Notes under the pieces: generated by a model
Told to the model about the DNA's origin: nothing
The model's input: the letters and a program-made list of their open reading frames with translations, nothing else
The model's database searches: none
Shown here: one piece after another, positions 12,651-24,957 of the stretch
How positions within the stretch are numbered: the first letter of the stretch is position 1
Layout: each line of letters starts with the position of its first letter
Position numbers and translations under genes: made by a program
From: Nageia nagi
Lineage: Eukaryota; Pinophyta
Reading direction: 5' to 3'
Assembly: GCA_050084985.1 (NCBI GenBank)
Contig: JBITNC010000001.1
Location: forward strand, 35,154,001 to 35,218,000
DNA: 64,000 nt

Positions 12651-12729
12651 TTTATCAAGCCATCCTTTCAAATAAATATAATATCAAAATAAGATTACTA
12701 GATAACTCAAGGTGGTATTAATAAACATC

Positions 12730-14312
12730 AAAATTTACTTGAAAATGATGAATGTTGAATGGTGGTACCTATCTCTCCTGAATAGACCCTGAAATTATTC
12801 TCCAAAATATCCAATCTTTTATCCACTATAAAAATACATCAATCCTATGCATTCCTAGAAATGTGATGATATTTGTTTGATGAAACACTTTCACCCTCAC
12901 TATTTCCAAACCTATAAGAATAAAATAAAAGATGAATATTAGAATCATGATTATATGTTGAGACTAGGCTATTGTATAAATAGAACATGAAAATAATGCA
13001 AGAAAATGTGATGGGTATGTTTGTGGTCTGCTAGGAGAAGAAAGGATTGGAATAACATATTCCTAGCTTTCCCAAAGACCAAGAGTGCCCCAAATACTCT
13101 TTCAAAAAATCTAGATGAATATTTTTGGATGATTTAAGCTCTCAAATTTACATTCTAAGACTCAAGAATCAATCAAATTTGAAACTCAAAGTTTTTACAA
13201 TTTACCAAATCAAAAATTGAGGGGACAAATTGCTTAAATAGAGTTTTCAAAATTGTGACTACTTGAATTCAAAATTCAAATTAATTTCAATCAAAAAATG
13301 GGTGTTGATTGATTAGATATTAAGTGGATTTGAATTGGATTTGATCCCAACTAATTTGAGATAAATTGGATACATTTCAATTAACTTCTTATCTTCTTTG
13401 TTGAGCATATTTAGAATAACATAGCAACTTGGAAAAATAGTCATTGGAGTTCCAAATTCGCTTGCTTCCCTATTGTATGATTCATCAATGACATGGCAAG
13501 GTGATGCAACATTCTTATCTAACTAATTTCTTGATAATTGACAATAAACAAATTATTAATATTAATGTGACAAACATTAATAAAACAAGATAAATATCTA
13601 TGCTATTAAATAAATTCAACTTTGACTAAATAAAGCAAATGATTATGATCAAATATAATTCACATGACTAATGCTAATTAATATTTCACAAATAATGACT
13701 ATGATTAAAATCATAAATAATATGACTAATATTTACTTGCAATTTTCCAAATAAATAGCTATAGTTCAAAATGAAATAAATATGAATAAGTTTACTTTCT
13801 TTTTCACCATAAATGATTATGATAAAAAATATAATTAATATGACAAATATTAATTACATTTTTAAAATGAATAAGATTCAAACACAATCAATATGATAAA
13901 TAATAATTGCAATTTCCAAGTATATGATTATGATTAAAAACATAATTAGCATGACTAATATTAATTGCATTTTTCAAAATATTTACCTATGATAAAAAAA
14001 TATGTTTAACATGACTAATTTTACTTGTATTTTTTAAATATTTGACTATGATCAAAATACAATTAATATTACAAATAATATTTACAATTTCCAAAGTAAA
14101 TTATTAAGATAAATAAGCATTTAATATGACATATATTAACTACAATTTTTTAATAAGAAAATAAATGATTATTGATAAAACACCATTAATATGATCAAAA
14201 TTGAAAATATTTGATAAAGTAAGATTGATTAATGTTGAATTAAATAAACATGCTAGTCATAAAATAGGGTTTTTCCAAATGTAGCACATGGTGCTAGATT
14301 TGAGTGTCTACA
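12730..14312 (-). mobile_element. Putative 3' LTR of element E
   Basis: Read on the minus strand, TGTAGACACTC starts at 14312. This is a typical plant gypsy LTR start, and it is preceded by a purine-rich tract. The left end is uncertain. It is placed near 12730, where the neighbouring gag remnant stops being readable. The segment includes a 58-base tandem array. No second copy was found in the window, so this call rests on the polypurine tract and on the order of element E domains to the right. Confidence 0.4.
13620..14215. repeat. Minisatellite, about ten copies of a 53-64 base unit
   Basis: Ten diverged units begin near 13626, 13690, 13748, 13809, 13866, 13919, 13978, 14038, 14094 and 14152. 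Each has a GATTATGAT or GACTATGAT word, then an AT-rich middle, then AATATGAC with TAATATTAAT, and ends in a T-rich TTGCAATTTTCC or similar. Unit length is about 58 bases. It is a head-to-tail array within the putative LTR of element E. Confidence 0.75.
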
Positions 14313-14327
14313 TTTTACCTCTTTTTT
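14313..14327 (-). other. Polypurine tract of element E
   Basis: On the minus strand AAAAAAGAGGTAAAA directly precedes the TGTAGACAC LTR start. It would prime plus-strand DNA synthesis in a minus-oriented element. It matches in position and style the tract of element B (55858-55872). Confidence 0.5.
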
Positions 14328-15242
14328 ATTTGCAATTTGCTTATACTAAATGCAATGCGAAAACCTAATTTGAGTGACCTATGAGGTGAACATTATGGCT
14401 AACTGCACCAAGTGATGTGTGTGATCCCCCTCAAATGCATTTACAATAAAATAAGGAGATGGGAATGCATTGGATGCAAAAAGAAGAGAGGAAGGGAAGG
14501 AAAAATACTAGAAGATAAAAATACCATAACATTTATAGAAATACCTTTGTATTCCAAAAATGTATCTACATTTTAGAAATGCTCTCGCATTCCAAAAATA
14601 TCAATACATTTAGGGTTAAGCAAGAAATATAATGATGTTTTTTGGCTAGGTGGGTTTATTAAAATAAATAGGGTTGTTGACTTGGTTCATTTGTATTCAG
14701 TGATGTGTATTGATTAGGCTCTAACTGTATGATCTTATCCTCCTACTAGATGTGATTTTGATATGCTACAGCATCCACATCATCAGAATAGGACATGGTC
14801 CCTCCAATTTTATGTTGAACTTAAACCTTGTAATTTAATTGTGTTAAAATAAATTTAATTGTAAAAAATTAGTTTGAGTAGAAAAATAATACATAGAGAT
14901 GATAAAACACACTAAGATTTATCTAAAATGAATGGTATAGAGGGTAGAACACTAAAGAAAACTTAAGTAGGAATGTAGAGATTGTAAAATTCAAACCTAG
15001 GCTAGATTCAAAGATAGGAATGTATGAAAAATTGAAAATACTAGGGGTATCAACTTTCTCTTATGGGAAAAACCATGGGATATCTACATTTTGTACTAGA
15101 AAACACTATGTGATCCCATATTTTGGTTAGGCTAAGATGTAAAATACCTTGGGTAAAATAATTTCTTGTATGGGTTAATTTTTTTTATTTTACATAAGGG
15201 GATAAGAAGTTATTGATGCACCATTAATTTTTATCAATCTGG
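14328..15242. other. Non-coding stretch of element E
   Basis: No readable protein. It contains a small local repeat (CATTCCAAAAAT and TCTACATTTTAGAAAT words near 14550-14610). It separates the PMD remnant from the polypurine tract. Confidence 0.5.
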
Positions 15243-16515
15243 GGGATCTCATAAAGCATGATGGTCGATGAGGACTAGTAGTGATTTTTTAGGTTAGTTT
15301 TGGTTATGTTAGGATGATGGATATTATGACCTATGCTAGCAATTATATCATAGGATTAGTGGAGAGGTAGGATGTCTTGACCAACACCTTTATACTATCC
15401 ATTAGAGATTGTATGATCACTCTAGAGGATATTTGATAGATAATTAGGATACACATTAAGGGGGAGCCTATGATCTATTTGGGAGAAGAGGTGAGCCATC
15501 AAGTGATTATGATAAGGCTATTTGACCCAAGATGATGGAAGGTGTAGTGGGGTATAGAATGAATTGACTACAAGCTTGCATACAAATGTAGAGTAGTTGA
15601 TGATAGATTAGTGTTCACTATATTCATCATAAAGATATACATTTACCTAGAATATTTCAAGGTATTATTCCCTTATAAGTTATGATATGTTCTCAGATGG
15701 ATGCATGAGGATGGGATAGGTTTTATGTGGGTTCTGGTATTATTAGTATTGATTTATAGGGAGCTTATGGAGATCAAACTCCATTGACATTGGGGGATGA
15801 TGTGCTCTCTCTTCCTCTAGATATGAGGGTGGGAGCATATGAGGATTATGAGCCCATCAAGGCTACCCTACAACCTTCATAGGGATGCTTGGGGGATATC
15901 ATATCAAAGACATCATATGAATTGTAATGGGAAAGGAACCTAGAGCCATATAGGTGGCATCCCCACATGAGGGACTTGACATATTATAGAGTGGTGATAT
16001 CTTAGATGTGACCATGATATTTAAGGTCAATACCCTTTATGGGTGGTCCAACATGGGCAAAGGATGCACTAGAGCTAGCTCGACTCAATAGATAGTTTGG
16101 TATTATATAGGATGTTCCTCCAACACCTATGGTTTACAGTAGGTTCAAGATAGATGGCTTGTTAGAGGTAGTTTTTGTAGCTATTGAACTAAACTTGGAT
16201 CCTTTGGTTATGATTCTTATAGGCATGGATGAAAGGATGACCTTGGCATAAGATCCATTTTGGGTAGGATGGTTGGCAATAATAACTCCCATAGCAAGTA
16301 GGTACATGGTAGATGGTGAAGGGGGAGGTGATGTGATGATGGTGGAAATGGAATATGTGGTGATGGTAGAGGAGGTGCTAATGATGGAGGAAGTGGTGAT
16401 AGAAGAGGAGATGGTGATAGAAGAGAAGGTGGTAATGGAGGTGAGGGAGCATGGGATGGTATATATGAAGAAAGATGTGGGTGGGGAGACATATAAATGG
16501 TGGAGGCACTAATGG
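15243..16515 (+). pseudogene. Plant mobile domain (PMD, MAIN-like) remnant, antisense cargo of element E
   Basis: PMD proteins are plant-specific nuclear proteins of the MAIN/MAIL type, also found in transposons. One frame from 15243 reads FGYVRMMDIMTYASNYII, then LVER with TAG at the expected Trp, then DVLTNTFILSIRDCMITLED (about 15370-15430) and IRIHIKGEPMIYLG. This is the PMD core block, which in the family has a Trp-rich ERW, a TNTFHLP-like stretch and an ITLED helix. Further on come LLVLIYRELMEI (about 15750), GWEHM (about 15833), and NR-TAG-FGII-TAG-DVPPTP (about 16085-16125), the family's RQFG and PP motif. The last 80 codons (16273-16512) are an open, Glu/Val/Met-rich tail. It runs opposite to element E and lies between its integrase tail and its polypurine tract. 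Confidence 0.75.
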
Positions 16516-16519
16516 GGCC

Positions 16520-19250
16520 CCTTAGTCCATAGGGGTAGGAGCTATAAGGCCATGAGGGGAGGAGGTTTAGGGATGATGTGGGGAGGGGAGATATGATAGT
16601 AGCAAGTAGAGATGCTAGAGGCAAAGCTCACTATGGAAAAGTAGAAATTACTCATATCAAGTAGATAATATATGGATAGGTCATTCACCTTTGATGAGCA
16701 AATGAGAGGATTATTATTTATGAGGATGATTTCAATAGGATTTGTCACTTAGTTCCTAACATGGCTATATCATCTAATAGTCAAAGGAAGTAGCAGATCA
16801 TAAAGGATGTCATGGAATCTCAAAGGTCACATTACCATATGGGATAGTCCTTTGGGTCATATCATATCATGTCATGACCCAACAACTCTCACCATAGGAG
16901 GTATTCATGATAATGTACTATTTGGATATGTAAATGTATGATGTACTATATATCATTATTTTGTGATGCATTTATGATATGTATATATTTTTCATGGGTA
17001 GGATATGATATGTATAATTTTTTCAATATTTATGTGCTTATTTGATGCATGTGTATGTTATTAATGATGCCTTGTTCTATATGTGCTTATTGATGTATGC
17101 ATAGATGTTATCTATTGATAATTTATATGTTATGTTTTCATGTATGCTATGTAGGTTTTAGATTATATGATCAATATTTTATGCTTATAATGGTCATGCT
17201 ATATTTTTATGTATGTAATGCATGGTTTATGCTTATAATCTATGTTGGTGTTAATAATATGATGATGATCTATTGTAAATGTGATGTGTGTGCCTAGTTT
17301 AAATGTAATATTTTTTGTGAATGATTATAAAAATAAACATGTATGGATAAAAATGGAACAAATAATGATACAACAATTAGATAAAATAATTAATAATGGA
17401 TAATAAAAGATAACAAAGGATAAATAAATGATAATAAAAAATATGAATAAGATAAACATAAAAAGATAAATGTTAAATGATAATAATAAAAAAATGAGTA
17501 AAGTAAAAAATAAATTTTAACAAAATAAAAAATCTTATTTTGAAAAGACGAGTGAAAAGACAAAACACTTGACTTAAATCATAATGAGATAAAATAAATA
17601 AATGAAAAAAATGGAAATAGATAAAATGGTTGTAACATGTAATGATAATAGAAGGATAACAGGTAAAAGTACATGAATTTTCTCATGTAAAATGGACTAT
17701 AAAGATACTTAAAAGACATCAAAAATATGGTAAGAATGTACTACCATTATACACATCAAAATTTAATTTAATACGATTAATAATGGAAGTGCAAAACAAT
17801 GACTTAGAAGCATTACAAAAATACAACTAAAATGGACCAAAATAAAACTTTTGCAATTTTATCACTTTTGAAAAAGTAAAAAATGATGAAATTTGACATA
17901 AAAAACAATTAACTACCATGTTTATTTGAGATACATGTTTGATGATTGGATAAACAAATGATAAATCTAAGTGCTAGAAAATATAGTTCAAAAATGGAGG
18001 TCATTTGGCTTATTTTTGAAGCCAAAATCGGATCATACTTAGACTATGGTGAAAAAAACTTTAGTACTCATTGAAAGGAAACTATTTTATAGCTTATATT
18101 TTATCTTCAAAAAGATATCAAAAAATAAAAATAGACTATAAAACTTAGTGGCATGATTGATGGTATATAGAAGACTAACTAGAAATAGACAAAATGGAAA
18201 AAAAGACTTAGTTTGAAAGGTTTAAAATCATAAATCCAAAGCCAAATTTTAAAGTGTCAAATTTTGGGACCTTTGGTATTAAAATAAAATGGAATTGGAA
18301 ATGGTTACAAAATGAGCTAAAATGACTTGGTAGGATACAATGAGATATAACAAGATAAGACTACAAAATGACTCAAAATGACATAGGATAATAAAGTGAC
18401 CAAAGTGGTTATGTAGCTCACTTTTGGAAGAAGAAAAAGACATATGGGACAATAAGAACATATTGAAACTTATGGGATGTGAACACATTTCAAATTATGT
18501 GATGAAAAAAATAAAATTTTTAGGTTTTAAAGACAAATGAAAGGAAAAAAAATTCAAATTGCAAAACTATCAAAGTTCAAATTTAAAACAAATGAGATAA
18601 AATCACTTAAAATTGACACAAGTAAACACAAAAAGAATCAAATAATTTTACAAAATTATAAAAAAATTAAGTGAACATGATAAATGTGAATATGATTTTG
18701 GGATCGACTTCCATTTTAATGTGTGGAATAAGCTCTTTTGTTAAACAACTTTCGAATTGATGCTAAGCAGTGTCATTCAATGGTGTTGACATGATGGATG
18801 CAATGTTAAACATGGAGGAAAATGATACATGAAGAAAAAAAATATTATGTAAAATGAAAAAGAGGGAAGGATAAATTCCATTTTAATGTGTAGGACATGC
18901 ATAAGCTCCATAATAGACTAGGTAAAAGATGATGTCCAATGATCCATGCCATGATTGATAATATATATACAAGTGTTAATAAAGAAAATACAAATGTAAA
19001 CATAACTAAGCTATGTGTTGATATAAATATGAGTGAATTATGGTTTCCATGCACCCAAAAATAGTAGGATGAAATTAAAAAGTGGAAAATACTAAGTATC
19101 AACTCCAAATGCAATGATCTAAAAGTGATGATATAGGAAAAATGATTGATGAAAAGGAATCTTGAGCTACTTGCTATAGCTCTTAAAAAACTTTCCATAA
19201 TGTTAAGATAAAACAAAGGGAGGATTATGATTAGTGGAAAAGACATGATT
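16520..19250. other. AT-rich non-coding region of element E
   Basis: Low-complexity sequence. It contains loosely repeated TATGCTTATAATG and GTCATGCTATA words (about 16920-17300), A-rich runs with GATAATAAAAG (17330-17530), and a two-copy block with TTCCATTTTAATGTGT (18709 and 18877, about 168 bases apart). The few open frames here show no domain. I infer it is the long 3' untranslated region of element E. Confidence 0.5.
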
Positions 19251-19385
19251 AATTCAAGACTTTATTTTTGAGTTTTATATTTTCTATGTTTATTTTTGTG
19301 CTTTTGACATGTTTTAAGTATTTTTTATTTTTTTATTATTTTTGCAAATTTTTTTGAATATTTAGATGTTGCTAGTGTTGTCTAG
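19251..19385 (-). pseudogene. Element E integrase C-terminal tail
   Basis: On the minus strand, directly after the duplication left of element A, the frame reads TTLATSKYSKKFAKIIKK, a stop, then ILKTCQKHKNKHRKYKTQK. The very basic, Lys-rich composition matches the tails that follow the integrase GPY segment in Athila/Tat-type elements. It is in frame with the integrase that ends at 28790 once element A is set aside, which supports the nest model. Confidence 0.6.
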
Positions 19386-19390
19386 GTGTA

Positions 19391-20074
19391 TGTTAACACC
19401 TAAAAAGAATTTTGATTTATTTAAAATACATTTTTAGATATGTGAAATAAATTATTTAATTTATTAAAGGAATGCTATTTTCCATGTGCACTAGACCTAA
19501 AATGACTAAGGAGGAGCCTTCGCACTAGACCTATTGCCTATAAAGTTGGAGGGGTTTTGTGTGATCAAAGATATGATATGATATGAAATAATCCTAAATC
19601 AATGATAGGTGGAAAGATACTTGTGTCAATATTTATTGGTGTTTCTAAATATTACCTAACATCTTTTGATTTTGTTATACTTTAAGCTCTGCATTCCTAT
19701 GATCTTTCATCCCTTCATGATCAAGATGTGGCACATTGAAGGTGGGATGATTATATTGAGTGAAAGGATGAGGCATTATGGGATGATAATCAAGCACTAT
19801 TGATAGTTTTTGGCACTACCACTGAGTTGAGGTCATATTTATGATCCCATATTTTGGGGAAGCTCATCATTTATCTTCTTTTGATTGAATTTTTCCTTCA
19901 TTCATCATCATAGGTAAAGTACAAGTTTGTATTTTTTTAAATTCAATTTTGAAAGGTCAAGGTCAATTAGGTTATTTGCATCTTTCACATCACCATTTTA
20001 CTTTTATTTATAGTTAATTAGTGAATTTAAATATTATATGAATAACCATAATAATTATTATTTTGGTCATAACA
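19391..20074 (+). repeat. 5' LTR of element A
   Basis: Starts TGTTAACACC and ends GGTCATAACA. It aligns along its length with 28058-28784: the shared blocks GGAGGAGCCTT, GATATGATATGAT, AATCCTAAATC and TGATAGGTGG are in the same order. The right arm of the LTR inverted repeat (near 19652) has decayed here. Confidence 0.85.
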
Positions 20075-20076
20075 AT

Positions 20077-20089
20077 TGGTGAACTAGAC
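20077..20089 (+). other. Primer-binding site of element A
   Basis: TGGTGAACTAGAC lies two bases after the 5' LTR, where a tRNA primes minus-strand synthesis. Element B has the same TGGTGAAC start at 48677. I cannot name the tRNA. Confidence 0.6.
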
Positions 20090-20181
20090 TTCTTTTGGAT
20101 ATATTGCATTATCTTTCATTAGTTACATCAAAACCCTAGGTTTTTAGATAGGAATAATCTTGAATTTCAAGTATTTCAAAA

Positions 20182-21300
20182 ATGAATCTTATACAATTTC
20201 ATTCCATGGTAAATAGATTTGATGAGATTGTGAAAGATAACCTCAAGAAGATGCTATATGGAAATGAAGAGAGAAGTGACACCTATAACATTAAGGGCAA
20301 CAATCTATCCTTTGAATGTGTTCCACTCATGAATAGGGATTTGAATTACTATGTGATGAGATTCATAATAATATGGGACTTGATCTACAAGTGGAACCTA
20401 TTTTCAATACATAAAATGAAGAAGGATATCCTATGGCTCATATTAAGGCTTTCAAAATGAAATTCACGTTGAAATTTGGAATGAATGATAATTTGATGGC
20501 TAAATACTTCCCTACCACACTTAGAGATGATGCACTCAATTGTTACTTCTCTTTACTTGCTAAGTCAATAAATTGCTATGTATAACTTATCTAAGAATTT
20601 TACATTTATTTCAAATATCATGCTCCTAGACAAATGGTAATTTTAGATCTAGTTAGTGCTATTAAAGGTCCAAATGAGCAATTTGACAAATTTTCCCAAA
20701 GATTTCAAAACATATAGAGCATGATTCTTGAACCCCTATCTAAGTCTCATATCACATCCATTTTTATCCATAATATCCACCATAAATTGAAGTTCATAGC
20801 CCTATATTACATGATCTTACCCTTTACCAAGATTGTGTATAGGTTTTGCCTAAAAACAGAAGTGCTTAGTTGATATGGGTGACTTGAAATATGAAAATCC
20901 TAGGAAAGAGACTAAGGGAGCAGACATAGGAAAAAAAAATATAAAGAGGTCTATGCCATATAATAACCCTCATATAAATAGCAACAAAAGAGTCAAGCAA
21001 AGTAAGATTTTAGAAAAAAAATACTCCTACTATTATGTTCAAGTATTATTTACAAAAAGAACTAATAAAGCCTAATCCAAAAATAAGAGCTAGGTACTCA
21101 TAATGACAAACATAGTTGTTATAATGAATCAAAATTCTACAAATATCACAAGGTTAAAGGTCACATAAAAAATGCATGTATGATATTTACAAAGTAATTG
21201 TAGAAATTGATAGATGATGGTAAGATACAATATGAGGCCTATGTAGTATATTCAAAGGATATTGAATCACTCATAGCAAACTTCATCTTCAACTAAGAAC
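20182..21300 (+). pseudogene. Element A gag
   Basis: The first 92 codons are open from the ATG at 20182. A frame change near 20440 leads to FKMKFTLKFGMNDNLMAKYF, then ALNCYFSLLAKSIN (about 20530-20570). This is the retrotransposon gag domain, with its W or C-YFSL signature. About 20660-20720 reads IKGPNEQFDKFSQRFQN. A zinc-binding-like segment YHKVKGHIKNACMIFTK, followed by LIDDGKIQYEAY, lies at about 21135-21240 and matches the knuckle region of this lineage. Gag would form the virus-like particle in the cytoplasm. It has several stops and frameshifts. Confidence 0.8.
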
Positions 21301-21419
21301 TATGTGATATCTTTAGGAAAGGAAGACCTAGAGGGAGTGTCAATCCAACTACATATGAGATAATAGAAGTCCCTCACAATTGTGGTATATAACAACTCAT
21401 TAAGCAAATAAAAGTAACC

Positions 21420-23330
21420 TATTCTAAGATAATTATTTTTGAACTTTTACAATTATTAATTGAACATATATATGCTTTGTTTGATGTGATTAATAAAATT
21501 GAAGTTGATGAGGATATTCTTGTTACTAAATTTATTGCGTTTCTAGGAAATATTGGTACCAATTTAGTTTGTAACATACTTTCCTTTCAAGAGAATGAAT
21601 TGCCTAGTGAAGATATTATTGAGAAAAATTTAGAATTGTATATCCTTGTTAACATTGATTCTATTCCTATTAAAAAAGTTTTGATTGATGTTGTTTCAAA
21701 TATCAATGTATATTTCATTTAATTATTGGAAAAATACTTTTCTTTCATATATATAAAAATGAAAAGAACCACTATTAGTATTAAAGAGTTTTATAATACT
21801 AAAAAGGAATGTATTAGATATGTATTTACACCTATTGAAGTAGGTGGTAAAATGGTTCATTAAAAATTCTATTTTTCAAGTTAAATTGCCATATAACTTG
21901 TTGCTTGGTAGACCATAGATCCATAAGATTAGGGTTGTTACTTCCACATTACATCGAATGATTAAATTTATGCACAAAGATAAGCATGTTACTATTCATG
22001 CAAAAGATAATCCTATAGATGTATATCAAGTAGTTGAGAAATTTTAGATTCCTCATAATTTGATCAAAAGTGAGGAAGATACACCAACACCTATTACAAC
22101 TATCACTCCATAAGAGGTAGGCATTGGAGATTACAAAATCCTAAAGATCAGCATATGAGAGAACTTTAAAGAGATTAAATGACCCCTTATAGTCCTAAAA
22201 AAATAATGCTACCATGATGAGGAAATTGAAGTTGAGCATTTTTGTTCCATTCCTAAGTAAGAAAGTGATTATATTGAAGATATGAATATCCTCTACCAAG
22301 AACACAAAGAAAAAAGTGCATACGATAGTGAAGATGTAAGTAAGTATGCATTTCAATAGCATTGATTATGATTTTGCTAATGAATATATGCATAAATTTT
22401 AGTATGGTGGAAAAGTATTTGTTAAGAATGAGAAGGGCATTATAGAGTCCATTGAAATGAAGGTAATCAAAAAAGAACAATTATTGTTAGAGTTGATGAT
22501 TCTACACTAGCTCATCTTCATCAGTTCCAAGGATTTAATATGTTCATAGAAATGATTAGGGATACACCAAATATATATATTATGGGTGGCTATATTATGG
22601 GATGATGCATGTTTAATAGAGGAGTTACAAGCTTACTACATGGATCCATTCCAAACTCCTACAACTCTTGTTTGAGAGGAAATGTTTAGAAATGATGATG
22701 CCATCCTTGAGAAGTTGGGGGTATGAAGCGAGTTTCCCAAATCAGTGAAAAGAGGATCATATTATGCTTCATATGATATTAGGAATATTTTTTTGAGGAG
22801 GTCTACATAGATGATGCATACATTGTAGGTTAGAGCCTCAAACTTCCTTTTATTTTTGTTAATTTTTTCTTTCATTTTTAGTCGAGTCAATCCTAAGTCT
22901 AGGTCATATTTCTTTTGTAGTCATTATTTTCATCCCTTAATGGGGAAACAATGCTATATTACTTGTACTTCATTCCTTTATTCCCATTCTTATGGTTGAG
23001 TTTGGATGCAATACTAGGGCATTGCATATACCTCCCCAACTTAGTGATGAAATTTCCCATCTTAGTGAAGAAACAATAGAAGTAAACATTGGTAACCAAG
23101 ATGATCCATGGTTGATCAAAATAGGATCTTGGTTAACCTTGGAAGAATGATAAAGGTACCTCCTAATGTTGTAAGCATTTTCTGATATCTTTGCTTAGTC
23201 TTATTTTTATATGCCTAGTCTTGATCCTAATTTTGTCACACATAGCCTAGTTTTCAATGAAAATATCAAATTGATTTAGCAAAAGCCTAGAGAGATGCAT
23301 CCTAGGTTAGCCCTTATTATTAAAAAATAA
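21420..23330 (+). pseudogene. Element A protease and linker to RT
   Basis: An open stretch at 21477-21719 ends with PIKKVLIDVVSNINVYFI. This corresponds to the retropepsin active-site region, in which the lineage normally has Asp-Gly-Gly-Ser. Here the Asp remains but both Gly read as Val, so the enzyme would be dead. A LLGRPWIH-like segment (LLGRP and IHKI visible at 21901-21930) follows. At about 23085-23120 the frame reads GNQDDPWLIKIGSWLTLEE, the acidic linker that precedes RT in Tat and Athila elements. About 23215-23310 (PSLDPNFVTHSLVF, then KPREMHP) is the start of the RT polypeptide. Much of the RT fingers between 23330 and 23365 is missing, which suggests a deletion. Confidence 0.7.
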
Positions 23331-23334
23331 ATTA

Positions 23335-24002
23335 ATAAATATCTTATTTATAGTAGGCCATGAGGTTTTGTATTTCATGGATGGATTTTTTAGGTATAAT
23401 CAAATTAGTATCAATAATAAGTACCAACATAAGACAAATTTAATTACTCCTTGGGGCACATTTTGTTGGGTGATCATGCTTTTTGGTCTAAAGAATGTAG
23501 GTGCAACCTATCTAAGTGCCATGGTGAGTCTATTTCATGATATGATACCATGATAGTGTTGAAATATATGTTGATGAAATTCTATCCAAATCCACAACCA
23601 AAGATGATCATATTTCATACCTAAGAGAGATTTTCTAGAGAATGAGATAATACAAGTTGAAGTTGAAACCTCAAAAGTGTGCATTTACAATCTCATTAGG
23701 TAAATTGCTTGGGTTCATTATTTCAAGAAGAGATATAGAGGTGGATAATAATAAATTTTCATATATTATTAACTTACCTCATCCTAAGAAGTTGAAGGAA
23801 TTGATAAGTCTTCAAGGAAAAGTTCAAGTAGTAGGAAGATTCATTATGTAGCTAGAAGATATGACCTCTTGATGAGAACTTCATTTGGGATGAAAAGTGT
23901 GAAATGGATTTGGAAAACATAAAATGGTATCTTATTAATGCTTTGGTTTTAGGTCCTTATAATTCAAAAAAGAGTTTTTTAATTTATATTTCAGCAACAT
24001 TA
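23335..24002 (+). pseudogene. Element A reverse transcriptase (palm and thumb)
   Basis: The open part 23368-23550 reads MDGFFRYNQISINNKYQHKT then WGTFCWVIMLFGLKNVGATY, the central RT blocks. The catalytic region near 23565-23600 is readable only as YVDEILSK-like sequence, with Glu where the second Asp of YxDD is expected. About 23655-23850 gives LKPQKCAFTISLGKLLGFII and further thumb residues. At 23890-24000 the frame ENIKWYLINALVLGPYNSKK then FLIYISAT enters RNase H, where it is cut by the solo LTR at 24003. The flanking CATTA is part of the target duplication. Confidence 0.82.
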
Positions 24003-24957
24003 TGATCCAAAATTTGGATCCCTTTGACATTCAGTAATCTCCATTTCAGTGTGTTCATTGTGATCGCCTTGTCTTCAGCTTTCTGACACTTCTTTTGGAT
24101 CATGAATCCAAGTCCATATGTGGAATGATATATATTTTAAAATGTTTTGGGACCCGCCTACCACCAAAAAAAAAAAAAACATGTAGGAGGCTGACCACGA
24201 AGGATGACTGTTTAGAGGTTGACCGTGTGGAGGTTGACCACATGGAGGTGATGAGGTGGGTGAAAGAGGCACCCATGTTTTGACCAAGTTGCCCATGTGT
24301 TGTCACCATAATGCACCTACCAATTCTAGATATTTTTTGATGTATTTTTGGTGTTTTCAAAGGTTTATGGTGATTTTAACTCACCTAAGGTCCTATTATT
24401 AGGCTGATTTAATTTTTAAGCCTAAAACAATCCTATGAGTGTATTATTTTGATTTTAGAGCTCATTTTGGGGAAATTGTTACAACCATTTGAGTCCAAAT
24501 TGGACATGAAGATAAAGGAGGCTAATGGGTATCTAAAAATAGGTTTTGTATTAAATTTCCTAGTTGTAAGACTCTCCAATTTTAGCCTCCAAAATTGCAT
24601 AAAAAGGGGAGCAAATTGGAGGGAGAGAAGGAGGATTTTAGGAAAGTTGTTTTCAGTTCTTGTTGTGATTTTAGAGCTATGAGTGTGTTGTGAATGTGAG
24701 AGGAGGTTTTGAAGGACTGTGGAGGCCTTGTAAAGTGATTCTACCCACTGATAGTAGAGAGATTTTGAGCTAGACATAGCCCACACTAGGTGAACCAGGA
24801 TAATTTTGCTTGTCTCTTTCTATGGTGAATGCTTTTCTCTTCTTTGTGTTTACAAATTTGTTCTTGATTTTCCTTTACAAGCACTTAATTGTTTTAAGTG
24901 TGAATTGATCCTAAGAAAAGGTTAAATTGAAATTTTAATCTTATAGTTTATGGATCA
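24003..24957. mobile_element. Solo LTR inserted in element A RNase H
   Basis: 955 bases, starting TGATCC and ending GGATCA (six-base inverted ends), flanked on both sides by CATTA (23998-24002 and 24958-24962). The RNase H protein frame stops at its left edge and resumes at its right edge. Near its right part AGACATAGCCCACACTAGGTG and AACCAGGATAATTTTGCTTG resemble the poly(A)-side region common in plant LTRs. There are no internal coding domains, so this is a solo LTR, left by recombination between the two LTRs of a full element. The first bases form a near-perfect palindrome (24004-24020). The superfamily is not determined, though the end motif recalls Copia. Confidence 0.8.

Noticed and set aside
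13620-14215. Possible CRISPR-like array
   Set aside because: Units are contiguous, diverged and without unique spacers, and the DNA is from a plant nucleus.
16217-16624. Pro/Ser/Leu-rich open frame of 135 codons on the minus strand
   Set aside because: It is the reverse complement of the Glu/Val-rich tail of the PMD remnant. The composition follows from the repeated GAGGTGGTGA-like words, and no domain or signal is present.
18845-19246. 133-codon minus-strand frame rich in Leu, Ile and Ser
   Set aside because: It has the hydrophobic composition expected from antisense reading of A-rich, AT-poor-in-stops DNA. It lies in the untranslated part of element E with no conserved motif.
24075-24786. 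Several overlapping open frames on both strands
   Set aside because: They lie inside the solo LTR. No domain, and frames on both strands simply reflect its higher GC.
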